A stretch of 64,000 bases of DNA from Variovorax gracilis (lineage in GTDB: Bacteria; Pseudomonadota; Gammaproteobacteria; Burkholderiales; Burkholderiaceae_C): NCBI RefSeq assembly GCF_030317115.1, contig NZ_JASZYF010000001.1, positions 62,001 to 126,000 of the forward strand, read 5' to 3'. The position numbers were made by a program, and so were the translations under genes. The notes under the pieces were generated by a model. The model searched no databases and was not told the origin of the DNA. It worked only from the letters and a program-made list of their open reading frames with translations. Below, one piece after another: positions 10,174 to 23,122 of this stretch. Every line of letters starts with the position of its first letter. The stretch's first letter is position 1.

Positions 10174-10995
10174 ATGTCGCCACGTCCCCTTCCTCGCGCC
10201 GAAGCGCTCGGCCTGGCGCGGTCGCGCCCCTGGACCACCGGCGCGTGGGTGATCGCGGGCCTGCTGTTTGCGGATGCGGGTTTCCTGGCGACCTCCGCGA
10301 AGGCGCAATCGGCCAAGCCCGCCACCTCCGCCGCCCAAACGACGGCGCCACCGGCCAAGCAGACAGTCTCCAAGCCCTTGTGGCGCGACCTGACGACTCG
10401 CCAGCAGCGGGCGCTCCAGCCTCTCGCTCCGGTTTGGGACGATCTCACCGAACCGCACAAGCGCAAGTGGCTTGCGATTTCGCGCGACTACGCCAAATTG
10501 CCCGACGCGGACCAGGAGATCCTTCATAGCCGGATGACCGAGTGGGCGAGCCTGAGCAACCAGCAGCGCGCACAGGCGCGGCTCAATTTCGCCGACGTCA
10601 AGCAGGTCCCGGTGGACGAGCGCAAGGCCAAGTGGGAGGCCTACCAGGCCCTCAGCGACGAGGAAAAGGGCAAGCTCGCCGCGCGCGCCACGACGTCGGC
10701 GACGCCGGGCGCAGCGCCCACCATTCGTCCTGTGCCGGCTCAAAAGCTCGCCCCCCTTCCAGCCATCAACCCCGATGGCCAGCACACGCCGCGAATTCAA
10801 CTGGCACCTCCGCCGGCGCCCGTGGCATCCGCGCGGCCACCCGTTGCACCGCCGGCGCCCGCACCCGCTTTTCCGCCCGTGAGCGCGGAGGCGCAGGTGC
10901 CTTCGCCGCCCGCCGCCGCGCCCGCCGCCGAATTGCCGGCCGCCCCGGCCACGCCGCCCGTGCGCCTGACCGAGCAGCCCTCTTCCGCGCCGTGA
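10174..10995 (+). CDS. DUF3106 domain-containing protein, Pro/Ala-rich tail
   Basis: 273-aa protein. A hydrophobic N-terminal segment (about residues 20-38, ending LATSAKAQ) looks like a signal peptide or anchor. A DUF3106-like central part (about 70-170) is rich in repeated Trp, Leu and charged residues (LAPVWDDLTEPHKRKWLAIS, and a second WASLSNQQRAQAR unit). The last ~100 residues are low-complexity Pro/Ala. An alternative TTG start at 10156 overlaps the previous stop codon. Likely periplasmic; molecular function unknown. Third gene of the sigma-factor cluster. Confidence 0.8.
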   Translation: MSPRPLPRAEALGLARSRPWTTGAWVIAGLLFADAGFLATSAKAQSAKPATSAAQTTAPPAKQTVSKPLWRDLTTRQQRALQPLAPVWDDLTEPHKRKWLAISRDYAKLPDADQEILHSRMTEWASLSNQQRAQARLNFADVKQVPVDERKAKWEAYQALSDEEKGKLAARATTSATPGAAPTIRPVPAQKLAPLPAINPDGQHTPRIQLAPPPAPVASARPPVAPPAPAPAFPPVSAEAQVPSPPAAAPAAELPAAPATPPVRLTEQPSSAP

Positions 10996-11014
10996 TCCAA
11001 GTCCCAAGGTGGTG

Positions 11015-11581
11015 ATGACCCCCAGTTCCTCCGAGAGGCCCGCATCAGCGCGCCCGGTTTCCGACAACGCGACCCCACCAACACCCGCGCTGCTCACAGC
11101 GCCTGGCCTCTGGCGCCGCATGGCCTGCTGGCTCTACGAGGGCATGCTGCTTTTCGCCGTGGTGTTCGTCGCCGGCTGGCTGTTCAGCACCCTGGGCCAG
11201 ATGCGCGACGCGATGGATTCGCGCCGGCACCTGCTGCAAGCCTTCCTGTTCGTCGTCTTCGGCGTGTACTTCGGCTGGTTCTGGTCCAAAGGGCAGACGC
11301 TGGCCATGAAGACCTGGGGCATCCGGGTGGTCGACCGTCTTGGCCGCCCGCTCACGCAGGGCCGGGCTCTTGCGCGCTATCTGCTGAGTTGGGTCTGGTT
11401 CCTGCCGCCCCTTGCCGCAATATCACCTTTCAAGCTGTCAGGCGGCGAGTCCACGGTGCTGATCGTCGGCTGGGTGATCGTCTGGGCCCTCCTTGCGCGA
11501 TTCCACCCGGAGCGTCAGTTCTGGCACGACGCCTGGGCGGGCACACGGCTGATCGCCTCCAAGCCGCTCAGCAGACGATGA
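11015..11581 (+). CDS. RDD family membrane protein
   Basis: 188-aa inner-membrane protein with the RDD pattern: RRMACWLYEGMLLF near residue 30, then a second hydrophobic hairpin, GQTLAMKTWGIRVVD, and GRALARYLLSW. Four hydrophobic segments are visible. ATG 11015 is preceded by AAGG at 11006-11009; GTG 11009 is an alternative. The stop overlaps dgkA by ATGA. Some RDD proteins have been linked to ion exchange, but no substrate can be inferred here. Confidence 0.85.
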   Translation: MTPSSSERPASARPVSDNATPPTPALLTAPGLWRRMACWLYEGMLLFAVVFVAGWLFSTLGQMRDAMDSRRHLLQAFLFVVFGVYFGWFWSKGQTLAMKTWGIRVVDRLGRPLTQGRALARYLLSWVWFLPPLAAISPFKLSGGESTVLIVGWVIVWALLARFHPERQFWHDAWAGTRLIASKPLSRR

Positions 11582-11970
11582 GTGACTCGAGTTCCGCCAA
11601 CCCGCAGAAGTCGCGGCGGGGCTTGGCCCGGGTCTGGCATGCGACGCTCATTTCGGTCGATGGCTTTCGTGCCGCCTGGCATGAAGCCGCTTTCCGGCAA
11701 GAGGTAGTTTGCGCCATCGTGATGCTGCCTGCAGCCTTCTGGGTCGGCCGGAGTTGGGTCGAGATCGCGCTCCTCGTGTCGACGGTGGTCCTGGTGCTGA
11801 TCGTCGAGTTGCTCAACAGCGGCATCGAAGCCGCCATCGACCGCATCGGCCCGGAGTGGCATTCGTTCTCCAAGACCGCCAAGGACCTCGGCAGCGCCGC
11901 CGTGCTGCTTTCCATCCTGCTGTGCAGCGGCATCTGGATCGCGGCGCTCTGGCAACGCTTCGCCACATAG
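11578..11970 (+). CDS. dgkA: Diacylglycerol kinase
   Basis: Small trimeric membrane kinase that phosphorylates diacylglycerol to recycle lipid into phosphatidic acid. The 130-aa protein has the family signature EAAIDRIG...HSFSKTAKDLGSAAV, with catalytic Glu in VELLNSGIEAAID, and three transmembrane helices. Start by ATGA overlap with the RDD gene, so the two are probably translationally coupled. Confidence 0.93.
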   Translation: MSDSSSANPQKSRRGLARVWHATLISVDGFRAAWHEAAFRQEVVCAIVMLPAAFWVGRSWVEIALLVSTVVLVLIVELLNSGIEAAIDRIGPEWHSFSKTAKDLGSAAVLLSILLCSGIWIAALWQRFAT

Positions 11971-12000
11971 ACGACGCTCGGGCGCGGCATGATGGAGGGC

Positions 12001-12591
12001 ATGACTCCCTCATTCTCAATTTGCGTGTACTGCGGCTCGCGGCCCGGCGAGCGGCCTGAATTCACGGAACTGGCCCAGGCCGTCGGCCGCTGGATCGGCG
12101 AACGCGGTGGCCAACTCGTCTACGGCGGCGGCCGCACCGGGCTGATGGGCACCGTCGCCCAGGCCACCGGTGCCGCGGGCGGCCGCGTCGTCGGCATCAT
12201 CCCCAAGGCCCTCGTCGACAAGGAACTCGCCAACCGCCAAAGCGACGAATTGCATGTCGTCGACACCATGCATGAGCGCAAGGCCATGATGGGCGAGCGC
12301 GCGGACGCCTTCATCGCTCTTCCCGGCGGCATCGGCACGCTGGAAGAACTGTTCGAGATCTGGACCTGGCGGCAGCTCGGCTACCACGACAAGCCGGTCG
12401 GCATCTTGAACGTCGACGGCTACTACGATGCGCTCCTGGCCTTCCTCGCGCACAGCGTGCGCGAAGGCTTCATGGGCGAATGGCAAATGGACCTGGTGCG
12501 CACCGGCGACAACTCGACGGCCCTCCTCGAAGCTCTCCTTGAGGAAGCCCGCCTCCACCCCCGCGGCGACAAGCTGGCAGAAGTCCTGTAG
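12001..12591 (+). CDS. LOG family protein (TIGR00730), probable nucleoside-monophosphate phosphoribohydrolase
   Basis: 196-aa Rossmann-type protein with LOG hallmarks: VYCGSRPG near the N-terminus, YGGGRTGLMG, the MHERKAMM motif and PGGIGTLEE. Family members cleave cytokinin or nucleoside 5'-monophosphates to the base and ribose 5-phosphate. ATG 12001 matches the usual family N-terminus, but its GGAGG lies only 2-3 nt away; ATG 11989 or 11992 in frame is possible. It is convergent with glnB; the 125-nt gap between them holds no clear terminator. Confidence 0.9.
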   Translation: MTPSFSICVYCGSRPGERPEFTELAQAVGRWIGERGGQLVYGGGRTGLMGTVAQATGAAGGRVVGIIPKALVDKELANRQSDELHVVDTMHERKAMMGERADAFIALPGGIGTLEELFEIWTWRQLGYHDKPVGILNVDGYYDALLAFLAHSVREGFMGEWQMDLVRTGDNSTALLEALLEEARLHPRGDKLAEVL

Positions 12592-12716
12592 CAGGACCAG
12601 GAAAATGGCGCAGCGCCCTTTGGAGCCCCGCCGCGCCCGCCCCCCGTAGTGGCCGGCCCGCACCAGGCAGGGGGCTGGCGCATCAACACACGGTGGGCGC
12701 AGCCTGGGGGCGAGCT

Positions 12717-14745
<2,029 letters not shown>

Positions 14746-14850
14746 ATCGAAGCAAGAAAGGGGCTGATCGATTATGTCATCGGCCCTGCGAAGAGGCGTC
14801 GTGGCCCGCCTTGCACGCGACATCGCGGGGGCTGTTACTCTCGCCGGGCG

Positions 14851-15789
14851 ATGCGCACAGGTTCTTCTCTCGCCAGCTTCTTCGACTCCTTCGTTCCGCG
14901 ACCCCAGGGCCAGGCCTACGTGCTGCTCGTGTTCACCACGCTGACGTGGGGCGCCAACGCGGTGGCAGCCCGTCTCGCAGTGGGCGAAGTCTCGCCGATG
15001 ATGCTGACCTTCTCGCGCTGGATCGTCTGCTGCGCGGCGCTCGGCCTCACTTCACGCCATGAGATCGCCACGCACTGGCGCGTGCTGCTGCCATCGTGGC
15101 GCTCCATCGCGCTCATGGGCGCGCTCGGCTTCACAGGCTTCAACGCCCTCTTCTACGCGGCAGCGCATCACACGACGGCGATCAACATCGCGATCATCCA
15201 GGGCACCATTCCGGTGCTCGTGCTGGTGGGCAGTTTTTTCTTCTTCCGCAGTCGAATCACGGGCCTGCAGATCGTGGGCGTGGCGCTGACGCTCGCCGGA
15301 ATCGCGGTCGTTGCATCGCGCGGGCAACTCGCCATGCTGGCGCAACTGGACTTCAACATCGGCGACGTGTGGATGATCATCGCGTGCCTGTTATACGCGG
15401 GCTATGCACTCGGGCTGCGCAGACGCCCGGAGGTGCCGGCCATCGTTTTCTTTGCGGCCACTGCGGCGGTCGCATGCATCGTTTCGCTGCCGCTGGTGGC
15501 CGCCGAGATCGCCATGGGGCAGTTCTTCATGCCAACGGCAAAGGGCATTGCGCTGGTGCTGTTCATCGGCCTGTTGCCGTCGTTCATCTCGCAGGTCGCG
15601 TTCATCCACGCGGTGGGGCTGATCGGCCCTGCGCGGGCTGGCGTGTTCCTCAACCTGGTTCCGATCTTCGGACCCCTGCTGGCCGTGCTGATCCTTGCCG
15701 AGCCGCTGTCGGCCTACCACGCGGTAGCTTTGGCGCTGGTGCTGGGCGGCATCTACATCGCCGAGAGCCTCGGGGCCCCCAAGCGTTGA
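14851..15789 (+). CDS. EamA/DMT family transporter
   Basis: 312-aa inner-membrane permease with about ten hydrophobic helices arranged as two EamA repeats (roughly residues 18-145 and 160-308). The first begins VLLVFTTLTWGANAVAARLA and the second GDVWMIIACLLYAGYALGLR. Substrate unknown; relatives export amino acids or metabolites. Start ATG 14851 has only a weak purine stretch upstream. It is followed 10 nt later by the FemAB-like gene, so the two form a probable operon divergent from nadE. Confidence 0.9.
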   Translation: MRTGSSLASFFDSFVPRPQGQAYVLLVFTTLTWGANAVAARLAVGEVSPMMLTFSRWIVCCAALGLTSRHEIATHWRVLLPSWRSIALMGALGFTGFNALFYAAAHHTTAINIAIIQGTIPVLVLVGSFFFFRSRITGLQIVGVALTLAGIAVVASRGQLAMLAQLDFNIGDVWMIIACLLYAGYALGLRRRPEVPAIVFFAATAAVACIVSLPLVAAEIAMGQFFMPTAKGIALVLFIGLLPSFISQVAFIHAVGLIGPARAGVFLNLVPIFGPLLAVLILAEPLSAYHAVALALVLGGIYIAESLGAPKR

Positions 15790-15799
15790 CGAGGCGCCA

Positions 15800-16975
15800 T
15801 TGATCGATCCTGTCATCCGCATTCACAACTCGCCGTCGGAGATCGACGCCGCCGCCTGGGACGAGTTGCTGGCCTTGCAGCCTGCGCCCTCCCCCTTCAT
15901 GCGCCACGCGTACCTGAACGCGCTGGACGCCAGTCGCAGCGCGTCTACGGCCAGTGGCTGGACGCCGCAGTTCATCACGCTCTGGCAAGGCGATCAGCTC
16001 AACGCCGCCTGCCCGCTCTATGTCAAGGACCATTCGTACGGGGAGTATGTGTTCGACTGGGCCTGGGCCAATGCGTACGAGCAGCATGGACTGGCCTACT
16101 ACCCGAAGGCCGTCGTCGCCGTGCCATTCACGCCCGTGCCCGGTGCGCGCCTGCTTGCGCGCGATGAGGCGAGCCGCACCCTTCTGGCGCAAGCGCTGGT
16201 CGCATGGTGCAAGGAGTCGGAAGTTTCGTCGCTGCACCTCCTCTTCGGCTCGGACGAGGACATCGCGGCATGCTCGGAGGCCGGCCTGATGTTGCGTCAC
16301 ACCGTTCAGTTCCATTGGACGAATGGTGCGTGGACCGACTTCGACGCCTTCCTCGCCACCCTCTCGCACGACAAGCGCAAGAAGATTCGCCAGGAGCGCC
16401 GCAAGGTTCGCGATGCCGGCGTGAGCTTTCGCTGGTCGCGCGGCACCGACATCGGCAACGCCGACTGGGACTTCTTCTATCGCTGCTACGCCCGCACCTA
16501 TCGGGAGCACGGCAATCCGCCCTACCTGAACCGCGACTTCTTTCATCGCATGGCAGCCGGCATGCCCGAGTCGTGGCTGCTCTTCATCGCGGAACGCGGC
16601 GGCAAGCCGATCGCGGCGAGCCTGATCGCGCTCTCCGCGGGCCTGGGCGGTGACGATGCCTCCGAGCGCCCGCTCGTGTCCTACGGGCGCTACTGGGGCG
16701 CACTCGAGCGCGTCGATTGCCTTCACTTCGAGGCTTGCTACTACCAGCCGCTGCAGTGGTGCATCGAGCACGGCGTCGAGCGGTTCGAGGGCGGCGCGCA
16801 AGGCGAACACAAGATGGCGCGGGCCCTGATGCCCGTCATGACCACGAGCGCGCACTGGCTGGCGCATCCCGCGTTCGCCGATGCCGTCGAGCGATTTCTC
16901 GAACGCGAAGGCGCCGGCATCGAGAACTACATGGACCACCTCGGCGAGCGCAGCCCGTTCCGCGCTCGGGATTGA
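15800..16975 (+). CDS. FemAB/GNAT-like acyltransferase (DUF482, PF04339 type)
   Basis: 391-aa soluble protein matching the DUF482 family, which resembles peptidoglycan peptide-bridge (FemAB) aminoacyltransferases. Seen: APSPFMRHAYLNALDASRS near the N-terminus, DYAWANAY-like FDWAWANAYEQHGL, LSHDKRKKIRQERRKV in the middle, and the highly conserved GVERFEGGAQGEHKMARAL near residue 330. The start is TTG 15800 with GAGG 5 nt upstream, 10 nt after the permease stop. Actual substrate unknown; the peptidoglycan link is by family name only. Confidence 0.88.
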   Translation: MIDPVIRIHNSPSEIDAAAWDELLALQPAPSPFMRHAYLNALDASRSASTASGWTPQFITLWQGDQLNAACPLYVKDHSYGEYVFDWAWANAYEQHGLAYYPKAVVAVPFTPVPGARLLARDEASRTLLAQALVAWCKESEVSSLHLLFGSDEDIAACSEAGLMLRHTVQFHWTNGAWTDFDAFLATLSHDKRKKIRQERRKVRDAGVSFRWSRGTDIGNADWDFFYRCYARTYREHGNPPYLNRDFFHRMAAGMPESWLLFIAERGGKPIAASLIALSAGLGGDDASERPLVSYGRYWGALERVDCLHFEACYYQPLQWCIEHGVERFEGGAQGEHKMARALMPVMTTSAHWLAHPAFADAVERFLEREGAGIENYMDHLGERSPFRARD

Positions 16976-16981
16976 TCCCCC

Positions 16982-17016
16982 AAAAAAAGACGCCTCGCGA
17001 CACATGCCGCGAGGCG
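16982..17016 (-). terminator. Rho-independent terminator of ppa
   Basis: On the minus strand a 9-bp perfect stem (CGCCTCGCG / CGCGAGGCG, 8-nt loop) is followed by T7. It lies 26 nt past the ppa stop. On the plus strand no T-run follows, so it serves ppa rather than the convergent acyltransferase gene. Confidence 0.9.
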
Positions 17017-17042
17017 CATTCCAAAATAACCGGGCCTGAAAC

Positions 17043-17570
17043 TTACTTCTTGAAGTTCGCGATGCCGTCCATGATTTCCTTCTTGGCCGCGTCGATGCCT
17101 TCCCAGCCCAGCACCTTGACCCACTTGCCGGCTTCGAGATCCTTGTAGTGCTCGAAGAAGTGCGTGATGGCCTTCAGGCGCATCGGGTTCACGTCCTCGA
17201 CCTTCTTCCAGTGGCTGTAGATGGGCAGCACCTTGTCGGTCGGCACGGCGAGCACCTTGCCGTCGATGCCGGCTTCGTCTTCCATCATCAGGATGCCGAT
17301 GGGCCGGCATGGCACGACCACGCCCGGCACCAACGCCCAGGGCGTGATCACCAGCACATCGACCGGATCGCCGTCGCCCGACAGGGTCTGCGGCACGTAG
17401 CCGTAGTTGGTCGGGTAGTGCATGGCGGTGGTCATGAAGCGGTCGACGAAGATCGCGCCCGATTCCTTGTCGACTTCGTACTTGATCGGGTCAGCGTTCA
17501 TCGGGATTTCGATGATGACGTTAAAGGCTTCGGGGGCGTCTTTGCCAGGAGAAACTTTGCCGAGGGACAT
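17043..17570 (-). CDS. ppa: Soluble inorganic pyrophosphatase, family I
   Basis: Cytosolic enzyme hydrolysing PPi to phosphate and so driving biosynthesis. 175 aa, the normal length. The metal-binding signature DGDPVDVLV is at about residue 66, and [15 protein letters not shown] lies near the N-terminus. ATG 17570 gives the standard [15 protein letters not shown]-terminus; longer frames are not supported. Transcribed away from the membrane-bound pyrophosphatase hppA with a 259-nt shared upstream region. Confidence 0.96.
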   Translation of the reverse strand: MSLGKVSPGKDAPEAFNVIIEIPMNADPIKYEVDKESGAIFVDRFMTTAMHYPTNYGYVPQTLSGDGDPVDVLVITPWALVPGVVVPCRPIGILMMEDEAGIDGKVLAVPTDKVLPIYSHWKKVEDVNPMRLKAITHFFEHYKDLEAGKWVKVLGWEGIDAAKKEIMDGIANFKK

Positions 17571-17829
17571 GGTGCGTGTCTTTGGAGTAGTTGAAAGTGT
17601 TGTACGCCGGATGCGGACAAACCCGAAGTTTACTTTCCATGTCACGGCGCAGTCGCACAGAACGCGACTTTTGCCTGTAAATTGGCCGCGTTGGCCAATC
17701 GGCCCCATGCCTTTGCGGCATCGGGGCTTCGAGGAAGCAACGCGGCGGAAGCACTGGCCCGTACGCGTTGCGCACAGGTCAGGCTTACGTCTCCACAAGT
17801 TACGAAACGACTACTGGAGAAGCATCGGC

Positions 17830-20370
<2,541 letters not shown>

Positions 20371-20373
20371 CTC

Positions 20374-20742
20374 ATGCCTTCGGCGGCCACGCTCGAAGCC
20401 TTTATCGCCGCCGTCGAAAGCGGCGATCACGCCAAGGCGATCGAGGAGTACTACACCGAAGGCGCCACGATGCGCGAGAACCAGTCGGAGCCGCGGCGCG
20501 GCCGCGACGTCCTGGTCGCGCACGAACGCGCGGTGCTTGCACGCACCGCCTCGGTCGACTCGCAATGCGTGCGGCCCGTGCTCGTGAACGGCGACCACGT
20601 CGTCATCCGGTGGATCTTCGACTTCACCGGCAAGGATGGCCGCCGCATGCACATCGAGGAACTCGCCTGGCAACGCTGGGAGGGCGACCGCATTGCGCAG
20701 GAGGAGTTTTTCTACGACCCCGCACAGATGAAGCCCGCCTAG
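20374..20742 (+). CDS. SnoaL-like/NTF2-fold protein
   Basis: 122-aa small cytosolic protein with the SnoaL-type pattern: an N-terminal helix (LEAFIAAVESGDHAKAIEEYY), then alternating strands (VIRWIFDFTGKDGRRM and EELAWQRWEGDRIAQEEFFY). It starts 3 nt after the hppA stop and is presumably cotranscribed. Function unknown; the fold is used for both enzymes and ligand binding. Its TAG stop lies inside the CCTAGC that abuts an IS481-like end, so the last residues may have been set by an insertion event. Confidence 0.8.
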   Translation: MPSAATLEAFIAAVESGDHAKAIEEYYTEGATMRENQSEPRRGRDVLVAHERAVLARTASVDSQCVRPVLVNGDHVVIRWIFDFTGKDGRRMHIEELAWQRWEGDRIAQEEFFYDPAQMKPA

Positions 20743-20743
20743 C

Positions 20744-20920
20744 TGTGATGTCTCAATAGGTTGTTCATCCGTCCCGGAACTGGGAAGCTGTAGTTTCCAA
20801 GCTCCAGCAACTCAGGATAGGAGAACGGATGAACAGCCATAAGCATGCGCGCTTGACTCCCGCAGGTCGAGCCCTGCTGGTCAACAGGGTGTTGGACCGT
20901 GGCTGGACGGTGGCGGCTGC
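20744..20920 (+). mobile_element. IS481-family element, 5' remnant
   Basis: A terminal-repeat-like start, TGTGATGTCTCAATAGGTTG (20744-20763), follows CCTAGC, which fits the NCTAGN target preference known for IS481. At 20829 an ORF opens with MNSHKHARLTPAGRALLVNR, the typical N-terminus of IS481 transposases, preceded by GGAGA. After about 31 codons (WTVAAA) the homology stops and the sequence becomes the 3' end of an ABC permease gene. The rest of the transposase and the right end are absent, so the element is dead. Exact right boundary is approximate. Confidence 0.75.
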
Positions 20921-21229
20921 TGGGTACGGGATCGCGAACGCGCGCTCCAGGTGCTGCTGTTCACCGCGCTGCCGATGGCCTTCCTCTCGGGCTTTTCGTG
21001 GCCCGTGGAAGCGCTTCCGGGCCCGCTGCAGGCGCTGCGCTGGCTGGTGCCGAGCACGGCGGGGATTCAGGCCTCGCTGCGGCTCAACCAGATGGGCGCG
21101 CCGGTGTCCGCGGTAGTTCCGCTTCTCACCGTGCTGGGCGTGCTCGGCCTGAGTGCCATCGCCGCGCTGCTTTGCATTCGCCCCGGCGCACAGAACCCGC
21201 GGCACAATCCGGAAAATCTACGACCGTGA
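20921..21229 (+). pseudogene. ABC-2 type transporter permease, C-terminal remnant
   Basis: About 102 codons encoding the end of an ABC-2 permease: RDRERALQVLLFTALPMAFL, SGFSWPVEALPGPLQALRWL, VPSTAGIQASLRLNQMGAP and a last transmembrane helix (LLTVLGVLGLSAIAALLCI). The 5' two-thirds of the gene is missing and replaced by the IS481 remnant, in a different frame from the IS transposase start. There is no start codon or ribosome-binding site of its own, so it is unlikely to be expressed as a functional protein. Confidence 0.8.
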
Positions 21230-21245
21230 CCATTTTTCAGTTCCC

Positions 21246-22088
21246 ATGACCGACCTTGTCGTACGCCGCCTACTGATCGATCTTCAGCCTCCATTTGCGC
21301 GCGACTGGTGTGGCGGCGACGCCTTCGCCACCGCCTTCTTCAATGCGCTGTCGATGAGCTTTCCCTTTGGCGAGCAGTTCTTCATCGATGCCGTGCGCCG
21401 TGCGCTTCAGAATGCGCCCGCCGAAGTACGGCAGGCGCATCAGGCGGAAGTTCGCGGATTCATCGGGCAGGAAGCGACGCACCGCCGGATTCACGCCCTG
21501 TTCAACGCGCATCTGGACAAGCAAGGACTGCAAGACGGCTGGACGCCCCGCGCCATGCAGCGCATGCAGCCGCTGGCCGAGGCTGACCCGCGTCACGCCG
21601 TCGCCATTACCGCCGCCACCGAACATTTCACGGCCATGTTCGCCGAATGGCTGCTGTCGCATCCCCAGTTGCTGGACGGTGCCGAGCCGCGCCTGAGGAC
21701 GATGTGGCTTTGGCACAGCGCCGAAGAGCTCGAGCACAAGAACACCGCCTTCGACGTTTATCAGGCCATCGGAGGCTCGCATGATTGGCGCGTCCGCTGG
21801 TTCCGCCGGGTCACCCTGATCTTCCTGGGCGATCTTTTCAGGCAGACGGCGGCCAACTTGCGCCGGGAGGGCGTGTTGTGGAAGCCCTCCACGTGGCGCA
21901 GCGGCGCCCGCTTGCTGCTGGGCCGCGGTGGTGTGCTGCGGGAAAGCTGGGGCACCTGGTGGCGTTACCTGCGGCGGGACTTTCACCCCTCGCAGCAGGA
22001 CAGCGCAGTGTCCCGGCGCTGGCTGGCCGAGAACACATCGCAGTTCGTCCGGGTGGACGCGCCGGCCGCGAATGCCGCGCTCAGTTGA
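21246..22088 (+). CDS. PF10118-like putative metal-dependent hydrolase
   Basis: 280-aa protein of the 'predicted metal-dependent hydrolase' family, probably a ferritin-like helical bundle. Likely metal ligands are FIGQEATHRRIH (ExxH near residue 83), TEHFTAMF and SAEELEHKNTAFD (ExxH near 170). The C-terminal third has amphipathic or hydrophobic helices (VTLIFLGDLFRQTAANLRRE). ATG 21246 fits the conserved N-terminus (MTDLVVRRLLIDL). It lies just after the permease remnant and ends convergently with the next gene, overlapping it by 8 nt. Biochemical activity is unproven for the family. Confidence 0.8.
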   Translation: MTDLVVRRLLIDLQPPFARDWCGGDAFATAFFNALSMSFPFGEQFFIDAVRRALQNAPAEVRQAHQAEVRGFIGQEATHRRIHALFNAHLDKQGLQDGWTPRAMQRMQPLAEADPRHAVAITAATEHFTAMFAEWLLSHPQLLDGAEPRLRTMWLWHSAEELEHKNTAFDVYQAIGGSHDWRVRWFRRVTLIFLGDLFRQTAANLRREGVLWKPSTWRSGARLLLGRGGVLRESWGTWWRYLRRDFHPSQQDSAVSRRWLAENTSQFVRVDAPAANAALS

Positions 22089-22647
22089 GGCTGATGCCGT
22101 GCGTCGGCAGCGCCCCTTGCTCGGTGCGCAGCGGCACACCCTGGAGCGTGTCGAAGTCCGACGGCGCCTCGGGGACGCGCATTTCTTCCAGCTCGTGAAG
22201 TGATGCGACCCAACGTCCTGCGGCCGATTCGGCAGGCTCGTCGTTGGTGAAGATCCCGTCGCGGATGTAGAAGGTCTCGCCGGCCGGCCGCTCCATGTGC
22301 AACTCGATCAGGCGAGAAATCGGGAAGGTGTAGGTCACCAGCTTTTCCTTCGTCTTGCGATCCTTGGCGCCGCAATTGAAGAAGCCTTCGGCCGCGATGA
22401 CGATGCAGGACCCTTCGACCGAGCTGTCGATGTCGCCGCCACAACGCCAGACGGCAGTGGGCATGCGCACCCGCACCTTGTCGATGACGAGGTCCCGTTG
22501 CTTGTTGAGGGCGTTGAGCGGAGGCACCAGCGAACGGAGCTGCCGCAGACGTTCGGCGAAGTTGTCGTCCATGCAGAACTCGACGTGGTGCGTCGCGCCG
22601 CCCGAGCGCTTGACGACCTGCATGATGACGTGACGTTGCGGGCTCAC
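22081..22647 (-). CDS. Hypothetical protein
   Basis: 188-aa soluble protein that I do not recognise. The GTG start at 22647 is preceded by AAAGGAC at suitable spacing; ATG 22623 is an in-frame alternative. The composition is ordinary coding sequence, with two central Cys residues (VWRCGGDID and FFNCGAKD) and a sequence MDDNFAERLRQLRSLVPPLN that looks helical. An AT-rich promoter-like region lies about 100 nt upstream. The 3' end overlaps the convergent PF10118 gene by 8 nt. Confidence 0.7.
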   Translation of the reverse strand: MSPQRHVIMQVVKRSGGATHHVEFCMDDNFAERLRQLRSLVPPLNALNKQRDLVIDKVRVRMPTAVWRCGGDIDSSVEGSCIVIAAEGFFNCGAKDRKTKEKLVTYTFPISRLIELHMERPAGETFYIRDGIFTNDEPAESAAGRWVASLHELEEMRVPEAPSDFDTLQGVPLRTEQGALPTHGISLN

Positions 22648-22741
22648 AGGGACCGTCCTTTGGCGAGCGACGGACGGTGACCCAGGCCTTGAAGGGTTGA
22701 CGAATGAATTCGGATCATTGAATCGACCGTGAATTAGAACT

Positions 22742-22769
22742 TTTGTATTGACGCAACTATTCGCATCAA
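22742..22769 (-). promoter_or_regulatory. Candidate promoter in an AT-rich island
   Basis: On the minus strand TTGATG (22769-22764) and TACAAA (22747-22742) are spaced by 16 nt, about 95 nt before the GTG start of the 188-aa hypothetical gene. The surrounding 22690-22800 stretch is clearly more AT-rich than its neighbours. The rest of the 22648-22879 gap holds nothing else I can identify. Confidence 0.45.
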
Positions 22770-22879
22770 TTGTTTCTAACTGTAGATCGAATTCTTCCGG
22801 ATGGGTAGGCGGTACGAAGTACTAATCCTGGTACTCCAGTGGTGCTTCGCACCGCCAATTCGGCATCGCCGAAAGGGGA

Positions 22880-23122
22880 TCAGGCGCCCCCGGACTCCAC
22901 CAATTCGTCGAGCGCCTTGCACGACGGCGCGCAGACCGTTTGCGACTTGCCCAGCAGCTGCCGCGTGCGCATCTGCGAACGCACGCGATGCTTGCCGCAC
23001 ATGAAACAGGACATCGTCGCGCCGCTGAACGACGCGGAGGCGCGGAACGGCGACCCCGGCGCCTTGGCCTTGTAGCGGAGGCCGTCCGCAACGACAGCCG
23101 TCTTGACCTCGGCCTTACTCAT
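22880..23122 (-). CDS. Small CxxC/CxxxC protein, possible zinc ribbon
   Basis: 80-aa basic protein with two Cys clusters, SCFMCGKH at about residue 40 and VCAPSC at about residue 66, spaced as in small zinc-binding ribbons. The start ATG 23122 overlaps the stop of the preceding 115-aa gene (ATGAGTAA, 8-nt overlap), so the two are translationally coupled. Function unknown; zinc binding is inferred from Cys spacing only. Confidence 0.7.
   Translation of the reverse strand: MSKAEVKTAVVADGLRYKAKAPGSPFRASASFSGATMSCFMCGKHRVRSQMRTRQLLGKSQTVCAPSCKALDELVESGGA

Noticed and set aside
20951..21229. Independent small membrane protein
   Set aside because: It matches only the C-terminal end of ABC-2 permeases and lacks its own start signals, so it is better called a gene remnant.
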